A DNA stretch of 64,000 bases. Origin: Peronospora farinosa. Lineage: Eukaryota > Oomycota > Peronosporomycetes > Peronosporales > Peronosporaceae. The notes beneath the pieces were generated by a model that saw only the letters and a program-made list of their open reading frames with translations, searched no databases and was not told where the DNA came from. The position numbers and the translations under genes are program-made. Location: NCBI GenBank assembly GCA_947646735.1, contig CANTFK010000131.1, positions 62,001-126,000 on the forward strand, in the 5' to 3' direction. Shown in pieces: positions 55,158 through 64,000 of the stretch (position 1 is the stretch's first letter; every line of letters begins with the position of its first letter).

Positions 55158-55464
55158 CTCTCCCCACCAGATTGACGTTCCCACATAACGTCATTCAACA
55201 CAATTCCTCATTGAGGTAGTGCTTTGAGAACGTTGAACCTCACGGTTGCTCACATCACACATGGCGCCTCCTGGCAATGAGTCCAAAACCTTTCGAGATT
55301 TCCTTCTATCTTGATGAAGCAGTTGATTACGAAAGTGGCACCGCCTTCCTGGAACATGATGTGTCCCCCCCCAAATTACACGTGAGTGTGAAGACGACTC
55401 TATTCATGCACCGAATAGTTCCGTGAACGTGGTGCTGCGGATGCGCTAACAGCGTTACGCGATC
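55158..55464 (+). pseudogene. Start of the antisense ORF of A', broken
   Basis: From 55262, MAPPGNESKTFRDF matches the start of the family A antisense protein (MTPPGSESQTLRDL), then frames break. The continuation is at 62507-63115 on the other side of family C. Confidence 0.7.
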
Positions 55465-55782
55465 TGTAACGGGCTAAGGACCCGTTACCGTCTTACAGTA
55501 AAAGGGCGTTGAGGAAGCGCTCTTAATTAACTCGTAAATATACCTCTGTTTTGTTTTTGTTTTGTTTTAATTCGCACTAGGTGCGAATGTGTTCCCTAGC
55601 TCATGGGAACCACTCAATATGGAAGTCAAATTATTATTAACTAATTATTGGGTCTGGCACCCCAATAATAAACCAATAATAATATGACGCGCAGTATCCG
55701 CTAATCGGATACTGCCCTATGTTTACTTATGTAATTATGTATTAATCCTATAACTACTCATGTAATAGGTTACCCCATTACA
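55465..55782 (-). repeat. 3' LTR of family C
   Basis: 318 bp, very similar to 62174-62501. The latter has an extra TTTTGTTTTG-type unit. Hairpins include TTCGCAC-TAG-GTGCGAA at 55571-55587 and CAGTATCCG/CGGATACTG at 55692-55714. Confidence 0.9.
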
Positions 55783-55797
55783 TCACCCCCCTCTTTG
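55783..55797 (-). promoter_or_regulatory. Polypurine tract, family C
   Basis: On the minus strand CAAAGAGGGGGGTGA immediately precedes the LTR start TGTAATGGGG. Confidence 0.75.
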
Positions 55798-56077
55798 AGT
55801 TGTACTTACTACAACGTAAGCACAAAGCATAAAAATGATTCTTTTTACCAAAATTGCAACGACACAACCTCGAACTTGCTCAGTGACACACAACTGAGCA
55901 GCATGACCCTGGCCGCGCGCGCAAGGATATATCTGACGACATTTTAACCGTACGATCTGTAGGGAGCAGACACCGCGAGTCACGGACGCACACTTGATCC
56001 CGTGGAAGCTATACCGTTATATCGGCGCTAATCATCCAAAATTGCGAGAACTCATAACAAAACTCTTCACTCGCTAT

Positions 56078-56150
56078 CATTCCGTTGGTGCAGTGGTTTA
56101 CCACTGAGTTCTTGATCGTGGTGTCGCTGGTTCAATCCCCACGTGCGCCA
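56078..56150 (+). tRNA. tRNA-derived sequence in the family C 3' region (degenerate)
   Basis: Contains a Pol III A box TGGTGCAGTGG (56086-56096) and B box GGTTCAATCCC (56129-56139) at tRNA-like spacing, and ends GCGCCA. The acceptor and T stems do not pair well, so it is a tRNA pseudogene or tRNA-derived promoter, not a working tRNA. It reads opposite to family C pol and lies just upstream of the antisense frames. Confidence 0.4.
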
Positions 56151-56788
56151 AATTTGATTCGCTATGGCACTTCACATAGTCGCAAATACCATCCAATCTT
56201 CTCGAGCCTCATAATAAATCTCGAAATCGCTCGGGGACTCGTCGACAAAGTTCTGTTGCTCGCGAGCATCACGGCTCGCGAGGTTGGGGCTGAAATCGGC
56301 AGCATCGCTAGCAATTTGCCGTCTTCCTATGCGTCTCATAATCCTCGACCACGTCTGGTACATCCTGAGCCAGCATACTTCGAGGTTTCCATGTATCGTC
56401 CGCCGGCGAATATCCCAACCAGCGAACCCTGTAATGTTTCTCGACGTGGTTCTTCGTGGGTGCCAAGTCACTACTCGGCGCATAAAACTTATGATCCTCG
56501 TGATCGACAATTCGGTCGACAATCCAGCGTCGCGCACCCGATGCATCAACTAAGGGACGAGGAGCATCACCTCTGACGATGAGCGCCGATTCTCGCAATC
56601 GGGCACCTGTACAGTCGAATGATGAGCTGCGCCTACTTCGCACTGAAGCCGAGGAGTCGAAGAATGCCCTACTTGATGCTCGCGAGATGGCTGAGAGAGC
56701 TCAAGATCGTGCGGATGCTGCGACTGAGGCTGCTGAGGGGAATCGACGTGAACAGCTGGTACTGGTTGAGCGCCTACGTCATCTTTAG
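56085..56788 (+). CDS. Antisense frames of family C, coiled-coil segment
   Basis: Two open pieces opposite the chromodomain end: 56085-56576 and 56579-56788. The second begins MSADSRNRAPVQSNDELRLL and continues with an Ala/Glu-rich heptad pattern (RTEAEESKNALLDAREMAER) typical of a coiled coil. The position matches the long antisense ORFs of families A and B. It is broken by a stop between the pieces and is shorter; coding status is uncertain. Confidence 0.4.
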
Positions 56789-57207
56789 ACGACTGCTTTC
56801 GGAGGACCCCAGCAGATCGATTCTGCACGCGTTCGGTCAGGACTTGGACCCAGTCGTCGTCAGCGTCGTCGTCAAGGGATGTCGGATTTTGAGCCGGCAC
56901 AGAAGAGCGGGAAAGATTCGAAGGGAGATCCGCCGGTAGGTAAGCCTTGAGGCGCCCGACGTAGAACGTCGGGTGCAAAGGCATAGATGTAGGTATGCCT
57001 CGCGTGTAAGCGTCACCATGCACGAAACGGGCTGATATATATTAGCGCTAACTTATTAGCGCCCAAATTCGTCACTGAGGTGTTCGGTAATTCACTTGTT
57101 GATACTAATACTTTGTCACATTCTCGTAATATTAACATATTCTTTCGACCTCTTCTGTCTGCATTCTCCTTTTGCTTGTCGACTGTCTCTTGTAATGCAT
57201 CACGCAC
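56308..57207 (-). pseudogene. Integrase C-terminal part and chromodomain, family C
   Basis: 57013-57207 has MRDALQETVDKQKENADRRG and a decayed GPF region. 56550-57023 continues with MPLHPTFYVGRLKAYLPADL. 56308-56643 holds the chromodomain (RWIVDRIVDHEDHKF, EKHYRVRWLGYSPADDTWKP). Frame breaks lie near 57010 and 56600. Confidence 0.82.
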
Positions 57208-57390
57208 AAAATGGGCGATTCCTTGTCGTAATAGCAGAAATTCGGTTACTGCAGCCGAACTGACATCTTTTTCGGGGCAAAATTAGCAACGGGCGACGCG
57301 ATGGAATGCATCGCGTCAGGAACCGACATGCCGTTGGCCACATCACTACCAGCATTAGGTGCATTGGCAGCTACCGTGTCCTCATTTTAG

Positions 57391-58302
57391 TCAATCATCA
57401 ATAGTTTCGGCGCAATTCCATCCGTAGATACTCCCCCCACCAAGTTTTGAGACAGGGTGCTCCGAAGCTGAGAAAGAAAGTAGCACCGAAACGCGAGGAT
57501 GACTCGCGTTGTTAACGAAAAATGGCGTCAACCCGGTCGACGCATGGACATCATTGTTGATTGCAAACTCTGCGAGTGGAAGATATGAACTCCATGACGA
57601 GAACGATGTTGCATAACTTCGCAAGACATCTTCGAGTACTCTGTTTACACGCTCCGTTTGCCCATCTGTCTCTGGATGGGCAAACGTATACATATATGTA
57701 TACATATGCCTACTAGCTGAAATAATTCGGCCCAGAAAGCTGAAGTGAACTTGGGTCAGGGTCCGAAACAATAGATTCTGGAAAGCTGTGATGCCTGATG
57801 ATAAGATCAATGTAGATTGTTGCTGTCGCCTCCACCGTAATGTTGGCGGAGACCGGAACAAAATGCACCATTTTGCTAAATCGATTCACAAGAATCAGTA
57901 CGCCCCTGCATTTCTGCTCATTCGGTGAAAGTTCAAAGATAAAATCCATGCTGACCAAGCGCCAGGCTTCCGTAATTGGAAGAGGACTCAATGGGGCTTG
58001 TGAAGAGGGAGCGGGCTTCACACGCTGACAGGTTTTACAAGAGCGCACCCATTTCTGGATACAATATTCATTCGCGGTCAGAAAAATACGCGAGAAATAG
58101 CCGCAAACGTCTTTTTGCGAGCCAGGTGATCGCCAGTTGGTCTGTCGTGAAATTCATGAACCAATCGGTCTCGAAGATCGTCATCAGCAGGGACAAAGAT
58201 ACGCGGTGTATCAAAGACGTCCATCGTGTACTTCAGCAACGGTCCATCAATCGCGTAACGTTTGATGTTGTCGCGTGCTATTATCGTCAACTTCGCGAGT
58301 AA
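57391..58302 (-). pseudogene. Integrase, family C, decayed
   Basis: Fragments of the zinc region (near 58080-58290, HEFHDRPTGDHLARKKTF) and CKTCQRVKPAPSSQ, the core (VSMDFIFELSP, VNRFSKMVHFVP, ESIVSDPDP with the usual RDPRF damaged) and [21 protein letters not shown] palindromic TATACATATATGTATA run near 57688 has replaced codons just before HPETDG. Confidence 0.85.
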
Positions 58303-58380
58303 TTTTTCGCCCGGGTCCCTGAGATAACTGATTATTCCTGCATAGAAGGAGCCATTTGCGTATGAGTCAGCTATCAGAGT

Positions 58381-59900
58381 TCAGATCGACAGCACGGGGG
58401 TCGAAATCATCGCATTAAGCCCCAGTTCAATACAACACACACATACATCTTCGTCGTCATCAACATACTCCGTTTGATGACCCATATCACGCCGAGGATC
58501 GTAATCAGGACGACGAGTTAGAGCGTCAGAGAGAATGTTGTTATCGCCAGGCTTGTAATGCACCACAAAATTATACTCGGCAAAAAATGACAACCACCGT
58601 GCTATACGCTAAGGCAAGTGAGGACTCTTGACGGCGGTACGCAATAATGTGTTATCTGTGTAGATAGAAAGCATCTTTTCGCCGAGAAAATATACTCTGA
58701 ACTTGATTAGCGCGCAGCGCATAGCCAAAGTTTCTTGTCGTGTACCGGATAATTTTCCTCGGCAGGTTTCATTTGTCGTGATTGAAAACTCACGACGCGC
58801 TCTCGACCCTCGTCATTAAATTGTATGAGGGCACATCCTATAGCGAAATTTCTCACGTCACATACGACGTGGAATGGCTTGGAGTCATCAGGTAGCATCA
58901 GCACAGGTGCCTCGGACAAGCTCTTCTTTACGGAGTCGAAGGTAAAATGATGTTCTTCCTTCCATAACCATACTGCATCTTTCTTGAGAAAAGTCTATAA
59001 TGGCTGAATTAGCTCAGCATAGTTCTTCGTATACTTATGCAAGTAATTTGCCAGACCGAGCCATTGACGTAATTCAGTTTTGATCCTGAGCGTTGGCCAT
59101 GAACAGATCGATGAGATCTTCTCAGGATCAGCGCGGAAACCTTCCTTGCTGACGTAGCAACCAAGTACTGGAATCTCGAGAGCGCAGAAGACACATTTCT
59201 TCAAATTTGCATACGATTTATTCTCGCGCATAACTTATAACTCCTGCTTCAAGTGTCGAAGGTGTACTCCGCAGCGCTGAGCTTTTGCTCAGTGCGGCTG
59301 TGAAAAGTAATGCCGTCAAATGAGTTCGGTGCAAAGTCGCGAAGTGGACAAAGTACTTGTGTCACCATCCGATTGAACGCGGCTGGAGCATTCTTAAGAC
59401 CTTGTGGTATGACTAGCCACTCCCAAAGCATCCCGCTTGGGGTGCTGACCGCAGTGAACGGAATGTCACTGTCCCTCATGAGGATCTGATAGAAACTGTC
59501 TGTCAGATCTATGGCGCTGTAGATCTCTCTCCCGGATATGGTATTCAATACCATGTCTGTTCGAGGGATAGGCGTTTGAGCCGGGATCGTGGCGTCATTC
59601 AGCTTGTTGAAGGCGTGCACAATGCTCCAACCGCTGGTGGATTTCTTCACACAGAAAGTCGGGCTCGAATGTGTCGAGATACACCCGCGGACATGGCCAG
59701 CCTTGCGGCGACCCTCGAAAAATTCATTAATATAGATGACTTGATCACGCGGTAACGGTCACTGCCGTGTCACTCAATATTTCGATCCTGGCACGAGATC
59801 TATCTCGTGCCGCACACCACGATCCGCCTGAAGCTCAGCTGAAATTATCTCCGGGAAAATATCGGCATACTCACGGGCGATGTCGTATACAGGGTTGACC
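58381..59900 (-). pseudogene. Reverse transcriptase and RNase H, family C, decayed
   Basis: From the upstream side: [13 protein letters not shown] near 59800, CVKKSTSGWSIVHAFNKLN near 59640, PQGLKNAPAAFNRMVTQVL, then the catalytic box SFDGITFHS near 59310 (second Asp changed to Gly). Next come CVFCALEIPVLGCYVSKEGF, then RNase H (VVCDVRNFAIGCALI near 58850) and FFAEYNFVVHYKPGDNNILS near 58560. Several stops and frame shifts separate them. Confidence 0.88.
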
Positions 59901-60306
59901 GAAGCAAAAAGAGCATACCAAGACTGTGCCGCAAAGCGTTTTTCGCGCGGTTATTTAGGCTTAGTGCTCTTTAATCGAGCCTCCAGAACTACTTCAATGG
60001 CTGTTTCGGAGGCTAAAACGATGCAGCTCGATGTCACCGGCCTTGAGGTCATAAAGGGAATCTATTCATGCAAGGTCTGACAGAGATGTGATCTCTGCAG
60101 CAGTGCACGGTCGACTCGCTGCCTCAATGTAGCGGCCACGATGTGGAGATCCCTCCGCATATTCATACGCGCATACGAATTCCGTCACTACAAAATCAGC
60201 TGCATTAGTTTTTTGACGTAAATCTCGTCGTCTCGGTGATCGGCGTGCTCCTTTCTTGCGTTTTCTCTTGCGTCTCGATCTCCTGCTCGCGACTGGCACG
60301 TCTCTA

Positions 60307-60780
60307 TCACAAGAGGATGATGCACCCCCTCCCTTCCAGACGTGGGAGTTCTGTCTCCACCACGTCGGTCTCATGCGGATCCATAATCCACCCATTCTCG
60401 TCAATCAAAGGCGGGAGCTCGTCTTCGACCGCCTCAGTTGTTCGCGGAAGCCTCTGCTCTACCGCCTCGTAATTAATCGGGAACCCCTGCTCGTCCGCCT
60501 CTCTTGTATGCGGGAGTCTCTGCTCTACCGCCTCGTAGTTAATCGGTAGCCCCTGCTCAACCGCCTCGTAACTAATTGGGAGCCCCTGCTCATCCAATGA
60601 GCTTGTATGCGGGAGCCCCTGCTCTAGCGCCTCGTTGAGAATAGAAAACCCTTGTTCGACCGATGTCTGGTATGTGGAACCCTTGCTCGACCGCCTCGTT
60701 AAGAATCGGAAAACTCCTGTTCGACCGATGTAGGTGTATGAGGGAACCGCTCACCGCCTCGTTCTGTGGCTCCATTAGTG
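60307..60780 (-). repeat. 33-bp tandem repeat between protease and RT, family C
   Basis: About eight units encoding variants of YEAVEQGLPIN (11 residues), for example YEAVEQGLPINYEAVEQRLP. Same location as the 87-bp repeats of family A and the 66-bp repeats of family B. Confidence 0.85.
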
Positions 60781-61063
60781 TAACGAATAGTACTGTTTTA
60801 CGAGTAACACGTTTTGGTTGTCCATTGGCAAGTTTGATAACGATGTCACCTGGACCTTCTCGAACCGTGTCATTCGACGGGGGAAGGGACAAACAGGATG
60901 CACGAAAGAAGTTGTTGGAAGCGCCATAATCCAACAACGCTCGGAGTGGTCGCTTCACTTCAACGACGATGAGATTGATAATAATCAGTCTTGAATCATC
61001 GCGCATGATGGTGGCATTGAAGTGAGTATGAATCACTTTGGGGATAGGAGCCCGAGCTGCCAC
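60590..61063 (-). pseudogene. Protease region, family C
   Basis: Retroviral-type aspartic protease: the active site reads ALLDYGASNNFF (Asp kept, the usual DSG is DYG), then DIVIKLANGQPKRVTRKT. The frame runs into repeat units and shifts, so the polyprotein is broken. Confidence 0.75.
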
Positions 61064-61088
61064 CTAAGTAATCGGGGCTCCATTTCTG

Positions 61089-61114
61089 CCAGTAGGGCGC
61101 CCCACGCCTACTGG
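61089..61114 (-). promoter_or_regulatory. Hairpin enclosing the gag stop, family C
   Basis: Minus strand arms CCAGTAGG and CCTACTGG (61089-61096 and 61107-61114) with a 10-base GC-rich loop. The gag stop (CAG TAG after NERF) is inside the 5' arm, as in families A and B. Confidence 0.6.
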
Positions 61115-62147
61115 AACCGCTCGTTTTTTGGCGGGACCACCGACGACACAGCATCTCCTCGTGAGACAGCTGTGTTCATCGTCACCGGTGCAGGTGCGCG
61201 ACAGACAGCCGCACGATGGCCTGTTTTACCACAGCGAAAACACTTCATCGTGTTAGGATTTCGAATGTCGCGGCTTAATGATTTGCCGCGACCACGAGAG
61301 GACTTAATTGCATCAAGTTCCATTGGCTCTGGGCCAGACGTCCGGGAATGTTGTGACGCTGCGTGAAGGTACGACGACGCGACAGTGTAATCCTCACGAA
61401 GCGCGAGGGCAAATGCCTCCTCGAGGGACTTTGGCTCAGCACGTGTGAGGCATTAACGCGTCATGCCCTCTTGCATACCAAAAATAAAGACATGGACTTG
61501 TGAAGCCATGTCAATTGGCTGCGTGGTAATGTACGAAGCAAGATGACGTGTCTTCTGCACGTAGTCACGCATCGACAGCTTGCCCTGTCGGAGTGAGAAG
61601 AAATCTGCACGCAAGCGAGATTCATCTTGAGGAGGCTCGAATGCCAGTCGTAAGTCACGCTGGATATCGTCCAGCGTAGGAAACGCCGACTTATCTACGA
61701 CGAGCTTTCCGAGGGCCCATTCCTTGGCTTTGCCAACAAGGCGAGAAAGCAGGGAATTGACCTTGGCCATCGGAGCGTCAATTAATCTTGACGCCATTGC
61801 AATATATACCTCGCGAAACCAGCGATTAAGGGGTAGACGATCCGGACCATCACCGGAGTACGTTGACGTCTTCATCTTGATAGCGTCATGGTGCGAAGTG
61901 CGCGAGGAAGTCAATACTCGCTGATTCGCTTCGGGAGCTCGCGCACCATAAAGTCTTGGATGGCGGCACGTTGATCATCGGACGTCGCTGTGCTCAGCAG
62001 TGACGTCACAATGGTTTCACCATACATCGCCGCGAGGCGGTGTATTGCCTGCCACTCCACCGAGGTGAGATGTGGAAAATATGAATGCTCCAGCAAGACC
62101 GCTGGAGCAACCGAAGACTCGCCCATGTTCATCTCAAATCTGGTCAT
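61108..62147 (-). pseudogene. gag: Gag, family C, broken
   Basis: Start MTRFEMNMGESS at 62147. The gag core in 61453-61914 ([37 protein letters not shown]) and zinc knuckle CFRCGKTGHRAAVC near 61240 are in separate frames. It ends with ..NERFQ and TAG at the hairpin. Confidence 0.85.
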
Positions 62148-62159
62148 TGGAAGGACTAC

Positions 62160-62171
62160 GAAGTGCTACCA
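62160..62171 (-). promoter_or_regulatory. Primer-binding site, family C
   Basis: Minus strand TGGTAGCACTTC two bases after the 5' LTR end, followed by GTAGTCCTTCC, the same extended word as in family B. Confidence 0.75.
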
Positions 62172-62173
62172 GG

Positions 62174-62501
62174 TGTAACGGGCTAAGGACCCGTTATCGT
62201 CTTACACTAAAAGGGCGTTGAGGAAGCGCTCTTAATTAACTCGTAAATATACCTCTGTTTTGTTTTTGTTTTGTTTTTGTTTTGTTTTAATTCGCACTAG
62301 GTGCGAATGTGTTCCCTAGCTCATGGAAATCATTCAATATGGTAGTCAAATTATTATTAACTAATTATTGGGTCTGGCACCCCAATAATAAACCAATAAT
62401 AATATGACGCGCAGTATCCGCTAATCGGATACTGCCCTATGTTTACTTATGTAATTATGTATTAATCCTATAACTACTCATGTAATAGGCTGCCCATTAC
62501 A
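62174..62501 (-). repeat. 5' LTR of family C
   Basis: 328 bp, matching 55465-55782. TAACGGG and CCCGTTA near 62176-62198 form a hairpin at the element's downstream LTR edge. Flanked outside by CGTTC (62502-62506). Confidence 0.9.
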
Positions 62502-62506
62502 CGTTC

Positions 62507-63115
62507 CGCATGACGTATCGTCATTGGCGACGGTTACAGATTCTCTCGATGCGCAACGCGCTGGTTAAGGAATAAGGCCAGACTCCAAGGCCAAAAAGAG
62601 TATGTCTTACACCACTATCTATGGAAGAGCGCTTAAAAGGAGTAAAGGTCAATCCCTATCAGGGTGGGCCACCGTTCCTGAGTACACTTTGTCACAAGAT
62701 ATCGCTTCACGAACGGGTCTTCAACAACAGGTTCTGGAATCTCACGTCACCACGCAAAGCCAATACTTTGCACGCCTCACTAAGCAAAAACGTGGTGCAT
62801 CGGTTCCTCCCATGAAGGGTGTTCCCAACCTTCAATTTGTAGTGAAATAGAAGAGGAAGAGATTAATGGGTTTTATCCGCTGGGTGCATTATGCGCGACT
62901 CTTGAGCAGTATGTGATCTCTACGAGCAAGCTCCAACGTGCCAGACGTTCGACTCGAGAAAACGAAGGTTATGAATGCGCCAAACTAAAGGCTAGAGGCC
63001 AGTTGCGGTCGCAACGATCGCACTATGCGTCTTCTACTCAGCACTCAAGTTTTTTGGATACTTCTTTAGCCTCAAGTTCAAATAATGGTGATCGCCGCTC
63101 TCACCATTATTTTTA
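62507..63115 (+). pseudogene. Antisense ORF of A', continuation
   Basis: 62602-62850 encodes a piece closely matching the family A antisense protein: GQSLSGWATVPEYTLSQDIA, VTTQSQYFARLTKQ, PPMKGVPNLQF. A further stretch near 62950-63050 matches AKLKARGQLRSQR. Shared words between a young and an old copy support protein-level conservation of the frame. Confidence 0.7.
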
Positions 63116-63257
63116 GAAGCTATATCGGTCGCAAGATACCGTAAGAGCGACGTGTAAAAACGTCAACGGTGTAAAGGCACTCTTGCCGAAGAGGCATCTC
63201 ATACTGAGACGTGCACAGAGTTGTTGAGCGCAAACTTAAAAACAGAGATCCTAGAGC

Positions 63258-63999
63258 TCAACGCTTAGGCTTATCAACACAAAATCTGCGGAGGATATCC
63301 TTAGCGACGCGATTAACGCGTTCAGTTTGACCATCAATCTGCGGATGATCCGCTGTGTTCATGTCCAATCGTGTGCCTAGCACCTGGAAGAAGGACTTCC
63401 GAAACTTACTCGTAAAGCGAGGATAACGGTCCGAAACAATTGCCACTGGCAAACCATGTTGGCGAAATAATCGATCGATAATCAGCTCCGCTGTAGACCA
63501 CCATCGATCTACAGCGGGGCTGATTCTCGATCGATGTTGTGTCTGGAACAGGCTCACTTAGCGGCTGTGCCAGACACACCATCGATCGAGTCTGGCACAG
63601 CCGCTAAGTGAGCCATCTTGCTCTAACGGTCAGCAAAGACCACAATATCGTGTTTTCTTGCGAATCTTTCGGTAGGCCAAACACAGAGTCCATACTAATA
63701 GACTCCCAGGACTCCGTAAAGACATACAAACTAGCCAAAGGCGCCGCTTGATGGGGCGAGGGTTTCATTGTTTACACGTTTCACATATGAACTCACCCAC
63801 TTATACAGTTTAGGGCCGACAATAACATTGGCATACATAGCCATAGGTCTTCTTACGAACCAAATGACCACCAATGGCGTTCAAAGAGGATACGATATTT
63901 TGAATCCTCGAAAAACCAAAATGCATGGTGGATCTGCTACATCTGTATGTGGTGAAGTGCTTGAAATATGGAGACCCCAGAGACCAGTTGGACTCGGAG
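63258..63999 (-). pseudogene. Integrase of A', decayed, with inverted duplications
   Basis: 63258-63557 encodes [20 protein letters not shown] and [20 protein letters not shown], the integrase core as at 10195-10380 with several changes (DRDPRF to DRYPRF). The sequence up to 63999 continues upstream into the zinc region without an open frame. Near 63481-63614 two new inverted repeats interrupt it. Confidence 0.85.
63481..63614. repeat. Two adjacent inverted repeats inside the A' integrase
   Basis: 63551-63575 and 63590-63614 are perfect 25-base complements with 14 bases between. 63481-63497 and 63508-63524 are 17-base complements with one mismatch and 10 bases between. Both loops contain ACCATCGATC, which occurs once in the intact element (near 10162, opposite strand). 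Confidence 0.92.
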
Positions 64000-64000
64000 A

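Larger units (their letters stand above)
55465..62501 (-). mobile_element. Family C Ty3/gypsy chromodomain retrotransposon, decayed
   Basis: 7037 bp on the minus strand with LTRs 62174-62501 (5') and 55465-55782 (3'), about 320 bp. In element orientation the LTR starts TGTAAT and ends CCGTTACA. Flanks are CGATC (55460-55464) and CGTTC (62502-62506), a 5-bp duplication with one later change. Removing the element restores continuity of the A' antisense frame region. Gag, protease, RT, integrase and chromodomain are all recognisable but broken. Confidence 0.92.
54413..63999 (-). mobile_element. Old family A-like element (A'), minus strand, interrupted by family C
   Basis: Parts in the window: 3' LTR (54413-55157), the end of the internal region (55158-55464), then after the family C insertion 62507-63999 (antisense ORF remnant and integrase). 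The GPF/chromodomain part is missing between about 63116 and 63250. Sequence is clearly diverged from 5042-12977 and full of stops. The 5' LTR lies outside the window. Confidence 0.85.

Noticed and set aside
60400..60720. CRISPR-like regular repeats
   Set aside because: Units are contiguous 33-bp coding repeats without spacers, in a eukaryotic retroelement.

Overview
The window looks like repeat-rich nuclear DNA of an oomycete, most likely a Phytophthora or downy-mildew relative. This is inferred from intron style, gene content and Ty3/gypsy retroelement types; no marker gene fixes the species. Nearly all of it is transposable-element sequence, with a short host-gene island in the middle (about 31-41 kb) and a smaller one near 53-54 kb.

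Layout: 1-2.4 kb is a decayed Helitron Rep/helicase gene on +. From 2.4 kb runs a non-coding array of short palindromic motifs (CCGTCG-GAA-CGACGG followed by GGGTG-AA-CACCC). It is split by a 23.6 kb composite retroelement (5028-28600, target duplication GAGTG on both sides) and resumes at 28606-30657. The composite is LTR-internal-LTR-internal-LTR of family B, with a young family A element (5042-12977) nested in its first LTR. Two near-identical secreted oxygenase-like genes lie head to head in a large inverted repeat (31.05-34.75 kb). They are followed by a four-exon gene for an Enhancer-of-zeste/EZH2-type histone methyltransferase (35459-40169). A third, better preserved family B element (41521-49640, target duplication CGAGT) sits in what looks like a host gene. 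After degraded sequence comes a small Golgin A7/ERF4-family gene (53662-54138, -). The right end is an old family A element on - (54413 to beyond 63999) into which a family C element (55465-62501, -) has inserted with a 5-bp target duplication.

The three gypsy families share an architecture: gag with a zinc knuckle, pol in the -1 frame (protease, RT, RNase H, integrase, chromodomain), a primer site TGGTAGCACT two bases after the LTR, a tandem-repeat linker between protease and RT, a GC-rich hairpin whose 5' arm holds the gag stop codon, and an antisense reading frame with a predicted coiled coil overlapping the chromodomain end of pol. Family A and B antisense proteins are long (433 and 510 aa) and share a weak central motif. 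The antisense frames, the gag-stop hairpin and the unusual density of perfect short hairpins in the LTRs are the best candidates for undescribed biology. All coordinates and similarities were read by eye; no search or alignment program was run.
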